DNA from: an uncultured Muribaculaceae bacterium
GTDB taxonomy: Bacteria > Bacteroidota > Bacteroidia > Bacteroidales > Muribaculaceae
Direction of reading: 5' to 3'
NCBI GenBank assembly: GCA_944321715.1
Contig: CALUMJ010000021.1
Coordinates: forward strand, 1 to 43,396
DNA length: 43,396 nucleotides
Shown one piece after another: positions 16,940 to 25,946 of this stretch (position 1 is its first letter; each line of letters starts with the position of its first letter). The notes under the pieces were generated by a model. The model was not told the origin of the DNA. It was given only the letters and a program-made list of their open reading frames with translations, and searched no databases. The position numbers and the translations under genes are program-made.

Positions 16940-17605
16940 TTAATCCAGATTCATTGTTATCGTGCCATCGGCAGCAACTGTATAATCTATTTCATAGTAT
17001 ATGATAGAGGTTGTGCCTGCGTTTGAAACCGTTTCATTACCTTTTTCCACGACATTGATGGTAAATGCTGCAGTTTGACCCTCGGTATATTCACCGTTTC
17101 CATCGCGATTGTCGGGGATGCCTGCTGAAATTTCATAACTTGCCAATGATTTGAATTCATATTCTTCAGGTATCATGGATTTTGCCTCATTGATTATTTT
17201 CACATAATCATCGGGGTTTAAATTTGGAATATCTATTGGCGTGATTTTATCATAATCGAGATGATTGTACCAATGGTCTGGTTTGATGTCGTTTGGCGAA
17301 AAACCAGTTTGGCCGCTAAATGTCTGTACAAACACTTGCCCCTTGCTATTGACTACCTTGGCTGATATATAACCTAAATTAAGATTGTTTTCAAGCGCAG
17401 CTCTGTCGCCACTTCCTTCACTCCAATCTAATTCCACCAGTTTCCATTCATTGGGGTCAAAATTATTTGATGCCAAATCTTTTACTTTTGCCATGGCATC
17501 GGTTGAGTCCATTTCAAGTTTTCCTAATACACTGGAACCACCACAAGATGTTAACAGACCTGCAATAGAGGTAATGATTGTTACGACTAAAATTTTTGTT
17601 TTCAT
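16940..17605 (-). CDS. small lipoprotein of unknown function
   Basis: 221 residues. The signal peptide ends in the lipobox LTSC (Cys21), then GGSS, so a lipid-anchored envelope protein is likely. The mature part is acidic with repeated aromatic/charged patterns (EWKLVELDWSEGSG, YYEIDYTVAADGTITMNLD) and reads as all-beta. I do not recognise a family with confidence. It is monocistronic, with its own -7 box candidate and terminator. A run of nine C (17675-17683) sits where its -33 element would be. Confidence 0.8.
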   Translation of the reverse strand: MKTKILVVTIITSIAGLLTSCGGSSVLGKLEMDSTDAMAKVKDLASNNFDPNEWKLVELDWSEGSGDRAALENNLNLGYISAKVVNSKGQVFVQTFSGQTGFSPNDIKPDHWYNHLDYDKITPIDIPNLNPDDYVKIINEAKSMIPEEYEFKSLASYEISAGIPDNRDGNGEYTEGQTAAFTINVVEKGNETVSNAGTTSIIYYEIDYTVAADGTITMNLD

Positions 17606-17649
17606 TGCATATTAGTTTTACGATAAAAGTTTAGAAAATTACTTTTTTG

Positions 17650-17657
17650 CAAATGTA
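17650..17657 (-). promoter_or_regulatory. candidate -7 box for the small lipoprotein gene
   Basis: TACATTTG on the minus strand matches TAnnTTTG, 45 nt before the start. The expected -33 position (about 17677-17681) falls inside a G9 tract (C9 on the plus strand, 17675-17683). Confidence 0.35.
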
Positions 17658-17734
17658 ACAAAAATGATTATTTACCCCCCCCCTAATTAGTTAAATTATA
17701 TTAAAATTACTAAATTCCCTCAATTGCCATTAAG

Positions 17735-17798
17735 AATAGCCCGTTTGAATTTTACAATGAGTTAAAATTTTTATGCATCGGAATTCAAATAGGCTATT
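17735..17798. repeat. long interrupted inverted repeat downstream of manC
   Basis: AATAGCC-cg-TTTGAATT (17735-17751) pairs with AATTCAAA-ta-GGCTATT (17782-17798): 15 base pairs with a 2x2 internal loop and a 30-nt AT-rich loop. It follows the manC stop by about 30 nt and could end that transcript, but no T-tract follows on the minus strand. Confidence 0.6.
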
Positions 17799-17828
17799 TC
17801 TTATATGTGGTTGCGAATAGAATTATAT

Positions 17829-19112
17829 TTATTGTAATATAGTTTCTATTATGTATAGTTGTTTTTCTTGGGTGGTAATTTCATAATTCTCGTTTTTAGG
17901 AATTTCGACAACAGCTCCTGTTTGTAGTAATGTTTCATTGTTGCCGATTTTTACGACTCCTGTACCTGTGACAATTGTCAATATTTTACGGTAATTGTTA
18001 TCACATAAATTTTGTGTGCAAGAGTGTGGGTGTATTATAATGCGTGACGTAATACCAGTTGCAGTGCGGTCAACAACCTGGCGGTTTCCCCAGCCAAATT
18101 CTTCATATCTTGGCTCCTGGGGCAGTAGGTCAACAAAATTTTTTAATTGTTCGCAATGCTCTTTGTCTGCGACTAAAATACCATCGGGACTTGCTGCAAC
18201 TATCAAATTGGATGTACCGATGCACAATAATGGTAGCTCTAACTGATTTATCACATGTGTTCCAGCTTCGGGATTATCAATAATGGCATTGCCGATACAG
18301 TTGTTGCGCAACTCGCAAGCTAATGCATTCCAAGTTCCAAGGTCGCGCCAGATTCCGTCATACGGTAGAGCTGCTATAGATTTGGCTTTTTCTACCACTT
18401 CATAGTCAAAACTGATTTTGGGTAATTCATTATATCGGTTACGAAGCTCCGTAAATGTGTTAGCTTGTACATATTTTTCGGTTATTGCCCGCATATAACC
18501 CAATCTAAAGCAAAAGACACCACCATTCCACATAGCCCCCGATTTTATGAGTTCGGCTGCATGCTGTTCTGTAGGTTTCTCGGTGAATCCGGCCACGTTC
18601 ATCACTTCTTTTCCTGCTTCACCTGTTTGCGGTACGATATATCCAAATTTTGATGATGGATATGTTGGACAAATGCCCATTAACACAAGGTCGGCTCTAT
18701 TGCACTTTACGGCTTCGACCATTTTGGCTATTGTTTTAAAGTACCCATTGTCGGTAAATGGGTCACACGGCATTACCACAACTATTTCATCGTCGTTACA
18801 CCCCTTTTCCATGGCAAGATATGATGTGGACAATGCTATGGCGGGGAAAGTGTCGCGACGTTCGGGCTCTGTGACGATGTCCACACCGCTGCCGAGTTGA
18901 GCCTCAATCATTCCACATTGTGCGATTCCTGTGGCGATGGTGATATTTTCGCATAAATTGGCTTCTTTTATTTGACGCACTACACGTTGAACCATCGATT
19001 CGCTGCCTCCATTGGGCGATGGTAGCAGACTGACAAATTGTTTTGACCTAACATTGTTTGATACAGGCCATAAACGTTTTCCCGAACCTCCAGATAAAAG
19101 AATAATCTTCAT
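17829..19112 (-). CDS. manC: mannose-1-phosphate guanylyltransferase
   Basis: 427 residues. The nucleotidyltransferase signature LLSGGSGKRLWPVSN stands at the N-terminus and FTEKPT in the middle. The enzyme makes GDP-mannose from GTP and mannose 1-phosphate in the cytoplasm. The C-terminal ~75 residues form a cupin like the phosphomannose isomerase half of AlgA/ManC. The metal-binding His cluster (HHHRAEHW in AlgA) is replaced by LCDNNYRKI, so isomerase activity is unlikely and the protein is probably monofunctional. GDP-mannose would feed gmd and fcl about 6 kb away. It is transcribed alone, from a well-matched promoter at 19154-19185. Confidence 0.93.
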   Translation of the reverse strand: MKIILLSGGSGKRLWPVSNNVRSKQFVSLLPSPNGGSESMVQRVVRQIKEANLCENITIATGIAQCGMIEAQLGSGVDIVTEPERRDTFPAIALSTSYLAMEKGCNDDEIVVVMPCDPFTDNGYFKTIAKMVEAVKCNRADLVLMGICPTYPSSKFGYIVPQTGEAGKEVMNVAGFTEKPTEQHAAELIKSGAMWNGGVFCFRLGYMRAITEKYVQANTFTELRNRYNELPKISFDYEVVEKAKSIAALPYDGIWRDLGTWNALACELRNNCIGNAIIDNPEAGTHVINQLELPLLCIGTSNLIVAASPDGILVADKEHCEQLKNFVDLLPQEPRYEEFGWGNRQVVDRTATGITSRIIIHPHSCTQNLCDNNYRKILTIVTGTGVVKIGNNETLLQTGAVVEIPKNENYEITTQEKQLYIIETILQ

Positions 19113-19153
19113 ACTATTTTTACTCTTTATTTAGACATTAAATCCTTATGCCA

Positions 19154-19185
19154 CAAAGTTAATATCATTTCTTATTCATCCCAAA
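19154..19185 (-). promoter_or_regulatory. promoter of manC
   Basis: On the minus strand a perfect -7 box TAACTTTG (19154-19161) and a perfect -33 box TTTG (19182-19185) are separated by 20 nt, the Bacteroidota primary-sigma arrangement. The -7 box is 42 nt before the manC start. This is the best-matched promoter seen in the window. Confidence 0.7.
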
Positions 19186-19333
19186 TTTACATCACCCAAA
19201 CTTGCTGACTCCGTTTTTAGTTTTACTATACGATAAACCAAAATCGGTCATTAGATTCTGGTTTATAGTGTAAATAATTTTTGTAAAAATTAAGCATGTC
19301 TTTGACGGTGTCTTAAGATGCTTGAATAATGAT

Positions 19334-19374
19334 AAAAAGAGTTGCCATTACATAACGTGTGTCATGGCAACTCT
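19334..19374 (-). terminator. terminator of the fuc operon
   Basis: A perfect 11-bp stem, AGAGTTGCCAT (19338-19348) with ATGGCAACTCT (19364-19374), and the minus strand runs directly into TTTTTATC. It lies 24 nt past the fucP stop. Confidence 0.85.
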
Positions 19375-19397
19375 CTTTTGGATACATGGGTATATTG

Positions 19398-20726
19398 TTA
19401 TTCCACTCCGAGGCGGCTGCGCCTATAAGAACGTTGTCCGTATATCATTACAACAATAAAACAAATAAATGGCAATATAAATGATACATTGACAGCTGGC
19501 ATATTAAACGTAGTACCCATATCTATTATGGAGGCTTGTAATGGAGGAAGTACCGACCCACCGAGGATTGCCATGATAAGTCCAGCTGAGCCAAATTTTG
19601 CATCGTCGCCAAGCCCCTTTAAAGCAATTCCATATATGGTCGGGAACATCAGTGACATACAGCCAGAAACTGCGACGAGGCAATACATGCCCAAGCGGTC
19701 TTGGAAGAAAATGACTCCCAATGTGAATATGCCAGCGGCGATTGCGAGCATCCTTAGCAAATTACCTGGATTGAAATATTTTAACAGGAATGTGCATATA
19801 AAACGGCTTACGCAGAAAAGCCCCATGGCAATGATGTTGTAAAGTTGGGATTTAACTTCGGCATCTTGCTCGCTCATTCCTTCTGCCATAAATACCCGCG
19901 TACCATATTGGATAATGAATGTCCAGCACATGATTTGTGCTCCTACATAGAAAAATTGCGCCAATACTCCTTCTCTGTAGCGAGGAAGCGAGAATATCCT
20001 TTTCATAGTAGGTATAAAATTGATTTCATGTGACTGGTCGCCGTTTTTGGGCATATTGGCAAAGCGCACAATAAAAAACATGGCAAGAATTACAATGCCT
20101 ATGACAAGATATGGAGCAATGAGCGTAGCAAGGTCGGAATCGCGTATTGCCTCGTATTCGACTTCGCTCAGTGTCGCTCTGGTTTCGGAGTCCATGGGGT
20201 GCAATTTGTTCTGGATGAAGTTCATTGCCACATACATCCCTAATAGCGACCCTATGGGATTGAATGCTTGAGCAAGGCTAAGGCGTCGAGTGGCAGTTTC
20301 TTCGCTACCCATCGACAGAATGTAAGGATTGCTACTGGTTTCGAGGAATGAAAGTCCGCATGTCAGTATGAAATAAGCTAAAAGGAACGGATAATATTCC
20401 CCCGTCATTTTCGCTGGTAAGAAAAGCAAAGCACCTATTGCATATAATCCCAAGCCGAGCAATATACTGGCCTTGTAGGAAAATTTGCGCATGAATATGG
20501 CGGCAGGGAAAGCCATTGCAAAGTAACCTCCGTAAAAAGCTACTTGCACAAGTGCGCCTTCGGTGACACTCATGCGGAATATCTTGGAAAAGGCCTTCAC
20601 CATCGGGTTGGTAATATCGTTGGCAAATCCCCATAAAGCGAAGCAGCTGGTGATTAATATGAATGGAAACACATAGCTTATTCCATTATGGTGAAGCAGC
20701 GGTGCTGATTTTTTAGATTTTTCCAT
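19398..20726 (-). CDS. fucP: L-fucose:proton symporter
   Basis: 442 residues, a major facilitator protein with about 12 hydrophobic segments in the inner membrane. The N-terminal FALWGFANDITNPMV motif is characteristic of FucP-type transporters, and SSNPYILSMG follows in helix 4-5. It imports L-fucose with protons. It is the last gene of the fuc operon, 44 nt after fucK, and a terminator follows. Related Bacteroidota permeases carry other hexoses, but the flanking fucI, fucA and fucK make fucose the best substrate. Confidence 0.92.
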   Translation of the reverse strand: MEKSKKSAPLLHHNGISYVFPFILITSCFALWGFANDITNPMVKAFSKIFRMSVTEGALVQVAFYGGYFAMAFPAAIFMRKFSYKASILLGLGLYAIGALLFLPAKMTGEYYPFLLAYFILTCGLSFLETSSNPYILSMGSEETATRRLSLAQAFNPIGSLLGMYVAMNFIQNKLHPMDSETRATLSEVEYEAIRDSDLATLIAPYLVIGIVILAMFFIVRFANMPKNGDQSHEINFIPTMKRIFSLPRYREGVLAQFFYVGAQIMCWTFIIQYGTRVFMAEGMSEQDAEVKSQLYNIIAMGLFCVSRFICTFLLKYFNPGNLLRMLAIAAGIFTLGVIFFQDRLGMYCLVAVSGCMSLMFPTIYGIALKGLGDDAKFGSAGLIMAILGGSVLPPLQASIIDMGTTFNMPAVNVSFILPFICFIVVMIYGQRSYRRSRLGVE

Positions 20727-20770
20727 TTAAAAAATATGTAAAGTTATTCATGTTATGTCATTTGTCCAAC

Positions 20771-22126
20771 TTATTCAAACACATTGGCTTGCACCAAAAT
20801 GTTGCCTATAGCTGTAGCTTCGACAGGACCATTCACAACCGGTACTCCGGTTGCTTCTTCTGTAAGTCGGTTCAATAGTGTATTTTGATTTCCGCCACCT
20901 ATGATACAAAGCTCTTCAACAGGATTGCCGATAATACGGTTTAATTCAATAATGCCTCGTTTGTAGCGGTTTGCCAATGATTGAAGTACGCACAACATAT
21001 ATTCGCCTTGTGTACATGGAATTTGTTGGCTGGTTTTGCGACAATGGTCGGCAATGGTTTTTTCCATGCCAATTGGATTTTGGAATTCAGGCGCATCTAC
21101 GTCGATGATTGAAGAAATATGTGATTTTTCGGCTTCAGCAATTAATACACCATAGTCGATTGTTTTTCCATCTTCTTCCCATTGGGCCCGTAGGCGTTGT
21201 AGTATCCACAACCCAGTGATATTTTGCATGAAACAGATTTTGCCGCCGACTCCGCCTTCATTTGTGAATCCAGCAATGCGGGCATCTTCGGTCAGTATTG
21301 GTTCATCAAGTTCTATCCCAAGCAAAGACCATGTCCCCGAACTCAAGAATGCCCGACGGATGCCATGCCGTTGCACTGGCGGAAGTGCATGAATTGCGCT
21401 TGCTGTGTCGTGCGAACCTACTGCAATGACTTCTACCGGGTAGTCGATGCCGATTTCTGCAGCAATCTCTGGAAGCAAAGTGCCGCGACGACTGCCCGGC
21501 ATTACGATTTGTCCAAACAGATGCTGGGGAATGCCGAGGCTATTGATTAATTCTCGATTCCAATCGCGGCTGCGAGCATCAATTAATTCCGATGTTGATG
21601 CGATGCTATATTCGTTGTTGGCTACTCCTGTCAGGAAAAAACTGAACAAGTCGGGCGTGAACAACAGTTTGTCGGCAATTTCAAGCCTTGCGTCACCTTC
21701 TTTTTTTAAGCCATATAATTGATATATGGTGTTGATTGGCATAATTTGAATGCCAGCCGTAGCATAATGGATTGCAGCTTTTTCACCGCCAAATAATTCT
21801 TCGGGCAATCCATTGGTGAATTGGTCGCGATAGCAAATAGGGTTGCCGAGCAGGTTGCCTTGCCGGTCGATTAGCCCGAAATCAACGCCCCAAGTGTCAA
21901 TCCCTATGCTTTTGATTTTGTAACCCTTACGTACAGCCATGCGCAACCCTTCTTTCATGTCTTGAAACAGCGACAAAAAATCCCAATAGGTATGACCACC
22001 CATACGGACTTGGCGGTTGCCAAACCGGCTGATAGTTTCCATTTCCAATTGACCGTGGTGGAAATAGCCGGCAATGACACGCCCGCTACCTCCGCCATAG
22101 TCAACGGCGATATAAGCTTCTTTCAT
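20771..22126 (-). CDS. fucK: L-fuculokinase (FGGY family, RhaB-like)
   Basis: 451 residues. An FGGY carbohydrate kinase with the ATP-site start AVDYGGGSGRVIAGY, the substrate-site GIDTWGVDFGLID, a C-terminal SSGTWSLLG and the GGGNQNTLLN motif. The sequence resembles rhamnulokinase more than E. coli FucK. That is usual for Bacteroides fucose operons, so the assignment rests on context: fucI and fucA upstream, fucP downstream. It phosphorylates L-fuculose to L-fuculose 1-phosphate in the cytoplasm. The start lies 14 nt after the fucA stop. If the operon also handles rhamnose, rhamnulose could be a second substrate. Confidence 0.88.
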   Translation of the reverse strand: MKEAYIAVDYGGGSGRVIAGYFHHGQLEMETISRFGNRQVRMGGHTYWDFLSLFQDMKEGLRMAVRKGYKIKSIGIDTWGVDFGLIDRQGNLLGNPICYRDQFTNGLPEELFGGEKAAIHYATAGIQIMPINTIYQLYGLKKEGDARLEIADKLLFTPDLFSFFLTGVANNEYSIASTSELIDARSRDWNRELINSLGIPQHLFGQIVMPGSRRGTLLPEIAAEIGIDYPVEVIAVGSHDTASAIHALPPVQRHGIRRAFLSSGTWSLLGIELDEPILTEDARIAGFTNEGGVGGKICFMQNITGLWILQRLRAQWEEDGKTIDYGVLIAEAEKSHISSIIDVDAPEFQNPIGMEKTIADHCRKTSQQIPCTQGEYMLCVLQSLANRYKRGIIELNRIIGNPVEELCIIGGGNQNTLLNRLTEEATGVPVVNGPVEATAIGNILVQANVFE

Positions 22127-22140
22127 TTGGCAGTTTATGC

Positions 22141-22779
22141 TTATTTGGTTACTTTGCCAAGAATGTATGTGTCGAGGTCTTCAATTTCCTGACTGGTAAA
22201 TACGTTGTAGTTGAAACCAGTTTGGATGATGATGCGACATGCCATTTCGAAGAACATGGCACGCTCGAATGCCTCGTCAAAGTCTTTTCCACAAACCACT
22301 TGCCCGTGCTTGAGCAGAAGTGCGGAGTTATGGTCTTTTAGGGCGTTTATTACAGCTTCGGCCAATTCTTTTGACCCGGGTCGGTAGTAAGGAATAATGG
22401 GGATTTCACGACCTACGTGGCATGGTATTTCGGCAGTAACATTAAAGTCGGCAGGTTGTTGTTTCATGCAAGCGATAGCTGTTGCGTATGGTGACTGAAA
22501 ATGCAGCACTACATTCATATCGGGTCGCTCACGCAATACGCCGAGGTGGAAAACGTGTTCCATGGATGGTTTCACACCGTTTATGCTTTGCCCGGTTGCG
22601 AGGTTGCATATTGCAACTTTTTCTTTTTGAATACTTGGTACCCATGAGCCAGTTCCGGAAATAATCACTTCGTCGCCAATGCGCCAAGAGAGGTTGCCAC
22701 TGCTGCATATTGTGAGGCCTGCATCACCCACACGGTGTGCTTGTTTTATAAATTCTTCAATTTCGAGATTAGTTATCAT
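22141..22779 (-). CDS. fucA: L-fuculose-1-phosphate aldolase (class II)
   Basis: 212 residues, the usual length of class II FucA/AraD aldolases. The phosphate-binding SSGNLS (26-31) is present, as is the catalytic Glu74 (KPSME), which corresponds to Glu73 of E. coli FucA. Zinc ligands are His93 and His158 (LLLKHGQ). The second His of the usual HxH pair is replaced: the motif reads LHFQSPYAT, so Gln95 stands where E. coli has His94. The enzyme splits fuculose 1-phosphate into lactaldehyde and dihydroxyacetone phosphate. It is the second gene of the operon, after fucI. Confidence 0.9.
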   Translation of the reverse strand: MITNLEIEEFIKQAHRVGDAGLTICSSGNLSWRIGDEVIISGTGSWVPSIQKEKVAICNLATGQSINGVKPSMEHVFHLGVLRERPDMNVVLHFQSPYATAIACMKQQPADFNVTAEIPCHVGREIPIIPYYRPGSKELAEAVINALKDHNSALLLKHGQVVCGKDFDEAFERAMFFEMACRIIIQTGFNYNVFTSQEIEDLDTYILGKVTK

Positions 22780-22875
22780 GTTGTTTGTTATTTCTGTGGT
22801 TTATGAAATGGGAAAGGAGGGTGAGTTATTCAATTCACCCTCACTCTCTCTGTTGAATTACTAATGTTGTTTGGT

Positions 22876-24648
22876 TTACTTATATATAGGACCGTAGTTT
22901 TTGCAAGCACGGAAGTCTGCACCTTCTTTATCCATTCCAAATGCATTCCATGCTGCTGGCCTGAATATTTTTTCTTCATCGACATTGTGCATGCACACTG
23001 GAATGCGCAGGATAGAAGCTAATGTAATGAGGTCTTGTCCTATGTGTCCGTAACTGATTGCGCCATGATTGGCTCCCCAGTTGTTCATTACTGAATATAC
23101 GTCCTTGAACGCAGGTTTGTCGCACAAGCGCGGAACAAACCATGTAGTAGGCCATGTACGGTCGGTACGTTCGTTGAGTATCTTGTGGATTTCAGGGTCG
23201 ATATCAACAGTCCACCCTTCGGCAAGTTGTAATACCGGGCCAAGTCCTTTTACAAGGTTCAAACGCATCATTGTCACAGGCATTCCACCACGAGATAGGA
23301 ATGTAGAAGAGAAACCGCCTCCACGGAAATAGTCGCGGCTTGCTGGCGACCATGTGGTAGCTTCAAGGCATTTATGCATTTCTTCTTCGTTAATCTCCCA
23401 ATATGGTTTCATTGCAGGACTTCCATCGGCATTGCATTGTTGCCCTGTACCATCGAGTGTTGTCGCTCCTGAATTGATGAGGTGGATTATGCCATTAGCA
23501 GCCATTCCAGTAAGTTCCTTGCCAGTTACACGTTTTACGGCTTCAGGGCTCCAATAGGTACGCACGTCCGAAAAGATTTGTGCACGGTTTGTCAACAAGT
23601 GCCCGAAGAGCATAGCCACGCCGTTGCAAGCGTCATTTTCAGTCGCTACGACATAAGCTTCACGTATGCCATTCCAGTCAAACGAGGTGTTTAACAAAGT
23701 TTCGGAAAAGTCGCCATTGGGATAGAAGTCGGTCCATTGCCGTTGACCTTGGAACCCGGCTGCGATGGCATTATGTCCAAGAGCCTCTTCTTTAAAGCCC
23801 ATTTCAAGCAATTTAGGATTGCCACGCATCAAGTCACGCATTATAATGGTCATTTTTACGACAAATTCCCAATCTTTGTCCTTGCCTTCGCGAGTTTTGA
23901 CCTTGGCTGGCGAGTTGAAATCTTGCCCTTCATTTGGTTTGCAATATTTTTCGGTCCATGCCATGGCTTTGGCGAATTCTTCTTTGTCATAGATTCCTTC
24001 GCTCATGCGGCGTATAATCTCCGTCAGGTCGATTTGTTCATTGCGCATTCCCAAATATTCTTGGAAGAAATCGGGGTTGACAATTGAGCCAGCGATACCC
24101 ATTGCAACACTACCCATCGACAAATATGACTTACCGCGCATAGTGGCAACAGCTTGTGCTGCACGAGCAAAGCGTAGCAATTTATCGGCTACGTCGGCTG
24201 GGATTGTGTTGTCGTCAAGGTCTTGCACATCGTGGCCATAGATGCCAAATGCTGGCAACCCCTTTTGTGCATGAGCAGCGAGGACTGCTGCAAGGTAAAC
24301 TGCGCCAGGACGTTCGGTTCCGTTGAATCCCCAAACGGCTTTTGGGTAATAGGGGTTCATGTCCATGGTTTCTGCGCCATAGCACCAGCATGAAGTGACT
24401 GTGATAGTTGCTCCTACGCCTTCTCTCTCGAATTTTTCGGCGCAAGCTGCGCTTTCTGCAACACGACCGATTGTTCCGTCAGCAATGACGCATTCTACTG
24501 GACTCCCATCTCCGTTTCTGAGGTTTCCAGAGATTAACTCAGCCACAGCTTTGGCCAAATTCATCGTTTTTTCTTCAAGACTTTCTCGTACTCCGCCTTG
24601 ACGTCCATCAATGGTAGGGCGGATACCGATTTTGGGGTACTTGTTCAT
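22876..24648 (-). CDS. fucI: L-fucose isomerase
   Basis: 590 residues, matching the E. coli enzyme in length. It starts [20 protein letters not shown] with the family's GIRPTIDGR motif. Later motifs include [18 protein letters not shown]-type metal-site segments and [21 protein letters not shown]. It converts L-fucose to L-fuculose with Mn2+ in the cytoplasm. AAAGGAG stands 9 nt before the ATG. It is the first gene of fucI-fucA-fucK-fucP, with a candidate promoter and inverted-repeat operator about 140-200 nt upstream. No FucR-like regulator gene lies in the window. Confidence 0.97.
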   Translation of the reverse strand: MNKYPKIGIRPTIDGRQGGVRESLEEKTMNLAKAVAELISGNLRNGDGSPVECVIADGTIGRVAESAACAEKFEREGVGATITVTSCWCYGAETMDMNPYYPKAVWGFNGTERPGAVYLAAVLAAHAQKGLPAFGIYGHDVQDLDDNTIPADVADKLLRFARAAQAVATMRGKSYLSMGSVAMGIAGSIVNPDFFQEYLGMRNEQIDLTEIIRRMSEGIYDKEEFAKAMAWTEKYCKPNEGQDFNSPAKVKTREGKDKDWEFVVKMTIIMRDLMRGNPKLLEMGFKEEALGHNAIAAGFQGQRQWTDFYPNGDFSETLLNTSFDWNGIREAYVVATENDACNGVAMLFGHLLTNRAQIFSDVRTYWSPEAVKRVTGKELTGMAANGIIHLINSGATTLDGTGQQCNADGSPAMKPYWEINEEEMHKCLEATTWSPASRDYFRGGGFSSTFLSRGGMPVTMMRLNLVKGLGPVLQLAEGWTVDIDPEIHKILNERTDRTWPTTWFVPRLCDKPAFKDVYSVMNNWGANHGAISYGHIGQDLITLASILRIPVCMHNVDEEKIFRPAAWNAFGMDKEGADFRACKNYGPIYK

Positions 24649-24788
24649 AAAATAATTTCTCCTTTCAGGGTATAAATTATGTATAAGGGTTTATAAATTA
24701 AATGTTTTGCATCTAAAGTTGGCCATAGTTTTACATTTGTAAGTCATGCAATCTTTGTTCCGATTGTCATACGTTTGGGTAATGATAA

Positions 24789-24855
24789 CATAGTAGTATG
24801 TGAACTATGCCAATTTTCTACACAAAAATAATATATTTTGAAGTTGGTTCACAAG
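24789..24855 (-). promoter_or_regulatory. candidate fuc promoter with inverted-repeat operator
   Basis: The 343-nt gap between fucI and fcl (24649-24991) holds the fcl terminator and, on the minus strand, a -7 box TATTTTTG (24823-24830) with CTTG at 24852-24855 (one mismatch to TTTG, 21-nt spacer). Just downstream of the predicted start site lies a 6-bp inverted repeat, CATAGT (24789-24794) and ACTATG (24804-24809), a suitable place for a repressor. The leader to fucI would be about 170 nt; I see no riboswitch or small gene in it. Confidence 0.4.
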
Positions 24856-24924
24856 ATAAAAAACATGTTTTGTAGCATAGATAAACTTATTTAATAATGC
24901 AGTGTTACCTTATGTGAATATGTG

Positions 24925-24967
24925 AAAAAAGCGCACACCTCTGTCAATTTGATTGAGGTGCACGCTT
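24925..24967 (-). terminator. terminator of the polysaccharide operon
   Basis: On the minus strand AAGCGTGCACCT pairs with AGGTGTGCGCTT (24956-24967 with 24929-24940; two G-U pairs) and TTTTTTCACAT follows. It lies 24 nt past the fcl stop and separates the biosynthetic locus from the fuc operon. Confidence 0.85.
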
Positions 24968-24991
24968 CCGCATGATATTTGTATTGGACGG

Positions 24992-25933
24992 TTACCTTTC
25001 GGCTCGCATTGGGTTGTGTAGGAAATCTTCGTATGCAAGACGTATTCCGTCCTCCAATTCTGTTTTGTAAGTCCAGCCAAGCGCGGTGGCTTTTGATACG
25101 TCGAGTAGTTTGCGAGGTGTGCCGTTGGGGCGGGTTGTGTCCCAACGGATTTCGCCATTGTAACCAACAACCTTGGCTACAAGTTGGGTGAGAGCCTTTA
25201 TAGTCAATTCTTTGCCGGTTCCCGCATTTACGGTTTCATTGCCCGAGTAATTATTCATTAGAAATACGCATAGGTTGGCAAGGTCGTCAACGTATAGAAA
25301 TTCGCGCAATGGGCTACCGTCACCCCAGCAAGTTACGTATGGCAGGTCTTGTTCTTTTGCTTCATGGAAACGACGTATGAGAGCTGGCAACACATGGCTG
25401 TGTTCGGGGTGGTAGTTGTCGTTCGGACCGTATAGGTTGGTGGGCATGACGCTTATATAATCCGTACCGTATTGGCGATTTAAAAATTCACAATATTTCA
25501 ATCCCGAAATTTTGGCTAATGCGTATGCTTCATTTGTTTTCTCTAATTCACCTGTCAACAGGCAACTTTCTTTCATGGGTTGCGGAGCCATACGTGGATA
25601 GATGCACGATGAGCCGAGGAATTCCAATTTCTTGCAGCCATTTTGCCACGCTGCATGGATTACGTTCATCTCCAGTATCATGTTTTCATACATGAAGTCG
25701 GCAAGTGCTGATTGGTTGGCAACTATACCTCCGACTTTGGCGGCAGCCAAAAACACGTATTCAGGTTTCTCTTCGGCAAAAAAACGTTCTACTGCATCTT
25801 GCCGCGTAAGGTCTAATTCTTTGTGTGTGCGTGTTATTATATTAGTATATCCTTGCCGTTGCAATTCACGGACGATTGCCGAACCTACCATTCCACGATG
25901 CCCGGCAACGTATATCTTGGCGTTCTTCTCCAT
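24992..25933 (-). CDS. fcl: GDP-L-fucose synthase
   Basis: 313 residues. A short-chain dehydrogenase/epimerase with the NADPH motif [13 protein letters not shown] at the N-terminus. The catalytic YxxxK is in [15 protein letters not shown], and [16 protein letters not shown] is typical of Fcl/WcaG. It epimerises and reduces GDP-4-keto-6-deoxymannose, the product of Gmd, to GDP-L-fucose in the cytoplasm. It is the last gene of the polysaccharide operon, 13 nt after the nucleotidyltransferase-kinase fusion gene. Confidence 0.96.
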   Translation of the reverse strand: MEKNAKIYVAGHRGMVGSAIVRELQRQGYTNIITRTHKELDLTRQDAVERFFAEEKPEYVFLAAAKVGGIVANQSALADFMYENMILEMNVIHAAWQNGCKKLEFLGSSCIYPRMAPQPMKESCLLTGELEKTNEAYALAKISGLKYCEFLNRQYGTDYISVMPTNLYGPNDNYHPEHSHVLPALIRRFHEAKEQDLPYVTCWGDGSPLREFLYVDDLANLCVFLMNNYSGNETVNAGTGKELTIKALTQLVAKVVGYNGEIRWDTTRPNGTPRKLLDVSKATALGWTYKTELEDGIRLAYEDFLHNPMRAER

Positions 25934-25946
25934 TGCTTATTTTTGT

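Noticed and set aside
24649-24822. Riboswitch or small RNA in the fuc leader
   Set aside because: No conserved structure or small reading frame with a ribosome-binding site was recognised.
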